Shown here: one piece after another, positions 40,083 through 40,473 of the stretch | Position numbering within the stretch: the stretch's first letter is position 1 | Layout: every line of letters starts with the position of its first letter | DNA from: UBA7477 sp045602925 | GTDB taxonomy: Bacteria; Bacillota; Clostridia; Oscillospirales; Ruminococcaceae | DNA: 40,473 nt | Reading direction: 5' to 3' | Assembly: GCA_045602925.1 (NCBI GenBank) | Contig: JAZSCN010000007.1 | Span: 1 to 40,473, forward strand | Program-made: the position numbers and the translations under genes | Notes under the pieces: model-generated | The model's input: only the letters and a program-made list of their open reading frames with translations | Database searches by the model: none | What the model was told of the DNA's origin: nothing

Positions 40083-40116
40083 ACAATATTATACACCATA
40101 TAATATTGTTTGTCAA
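40083..40116 (-). promoter_or_regulatory. Promoter and palindromic operator of the PadR cassette
   Basis: Minus strand: -35 TTGACA (40111-40116), 17-base spacer, -10 TATAAT (40088-40093). A perfect 11-bp inverted repeat ACAATATTATA/TATAATATTGT (40083-40093 and 40099-40109) covers the spacer and -10. This is a strong candidate PadR operator. Confidence 0.85.
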
Positions 40117-40182
40117 TACTATATTATAAATTTTTCAAAAAAATTTTTTCTAGGCAAAAACGAGATTCATTAGTAAATATAC

Positions 40183-40210
40183 TTGACAATTTTCCAAAAA
40201 GTGCTACAAT
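40183..40210 (+). promoter_or_regulatory. Promoter of the LRR surface protein
   Basis: -35 TTGACA (40183-40188), 16-base spacer, -10 TACAAT (40205-40210) with extended AAGTGC. The leader is about 45 bases, with GAGGAA before the ATG. Confidence 0.78.
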
Positions 40211-40260
40211 AGAAGGTAAGGTTTTATACCATTTTATATTATATGAGAGGAAGAATACAA

Positions 40261-40473
40261 ATGAAAAGAAAGCTTTTATCAGTGCTGCTTGCGTTTTGCA
40301 CGATAGTAATTATCGGGTGTATTAGTGCATCGGCAGAAACCTACGGCGACTTTGAGTATGAGGTGAATAGTGATAATACCATTACTATTACCGACTATAC
40401 CGGCTCTGCTTCAAACCTTACCATACCATCAAAAATCGATGGAAAAAAGGTAACGGTTATTGGTGGGGAAGCG
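40261..40473 (+). CDS. Secreted BspA-like leucine-rich repeat protein, C-terminus cut by window edge
   Basis: 71 residues are visible. The N-terminus is a signal peptide (basic MKRK, hydrophobic core 5-18), with either a lipobox-like IIGC at residues 17-20 or an A-S-A cleavage site. The mature part YEVNSDNTITITDYTGSASN followed by TIPSKIDGKKVTVIGGEA is the typical opening of BspA-type (LRR_5) repeats, used for adhesion or cell-surface display in gut Clostridia. The gene runs off the right edge, so length and repeat number are unknown. Confidence 0.85.
   Translation, partial: MKRKLLSVLLAFCTIVIIGCISASAETYGDFEYEVNSDNTITITDYTGSASNLTIPSKIDGKKVTVIGGEA

Overview
The window looks like chromosomal DNA of a Gram-positive Firmicute, most likely a Ruminococcus/Oscillospiraceae-type gut Clostridium. 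The evidence is the gene content and order: a yicC-remA-gmk-rpoZ-priA-def-fmt-rsmB-rlmN-prpC-prkC cluster, a CIRCE-controlled groESL operon, a dgt-dnaG-rpoD cluster, a PadR-DUF1700-DUF4097 cassette and the start of a BspA-like leucine-rich-repeat surface protein. Strong AGGAGG-type ribosome binding sites, AT-rich spacers and Gram-positive promoters with extended -10 elements agree. The genus is an inference.

Region 1 (1-13954, minus strand): one long, tightly packed housekeeping operon runs from yicC (11318) down to a PASTA-domain serine/threonine kinase cut by the left edge. It covers nucleotide and RNA polymerase functions (remA, gmk, rpoZ), replication restart (priA), N-terminal formyl-Met handling (fmt, def), rRNA/tRNA methylation (rsmB, rlmN) and envelope signalling (prpC, prkC). 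A zinc metallopeptidase gene sits between fmt and rsmB, and the coaBC gene often found between rpoZ and priA is absent. Upstream lie a HAD phosphatase and glmS, which has its own promoter and terminator but no glmS ribozyme.

Region 2 (13955-19466): a patchwork of single genes: an HD-domain hydrolase, a DRE-TIM aldolase-like enzyme, a DUF1349 protein and groESL. Two non-coding repeat structures lie here: a two-copy tandem hairpin repeat (about 14724-14896) and a roughly 298-bp element with about 46-bp imperfect terminal inverted repeats (16090-16387) that resembles a MITE.

Region 3 (19467-23250, plus strand): a response regulator, sensor kinase, HtrA/DegP-like membrane protease and small CxxC metal-binding (HMA) protein form one operon that looks like an envelope-stress circuit. 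It ends at a bidirectional terminator shared with a convergent GH2 glycosidase.

Region 4 (23252-32292): GH2 glycosidase, a small-export-family membrane protein with a membrane/TPR-like partner, a diacylglycerol-kinase-family lipid kinase, ilvE, a small membrane protein, rpmE with a hairpin leader, a YigZ-family protein and dgt.

Region 5 (32336-40473): dnaG (TTG start), rpoD and an Rrf2 regulator; on the minus strand a CNNM/CorC-type transporter and a 4-TM protein; a GtrA-like flippase; then the PadR-DUF1700-DUF4097 cassette under a consensus promoter covered by a palindrome. The window ends in a secreted LRR protein. No tRNA, rRNA, CRISPR array, prophage or transposase gene was seen. I found no clearly new protein system. 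The least explained signals are the MITE-like element, the tandem hairpin repeat, the terminator/promoter composite before yicC and the regulator-kinase-protease-HMA operon.
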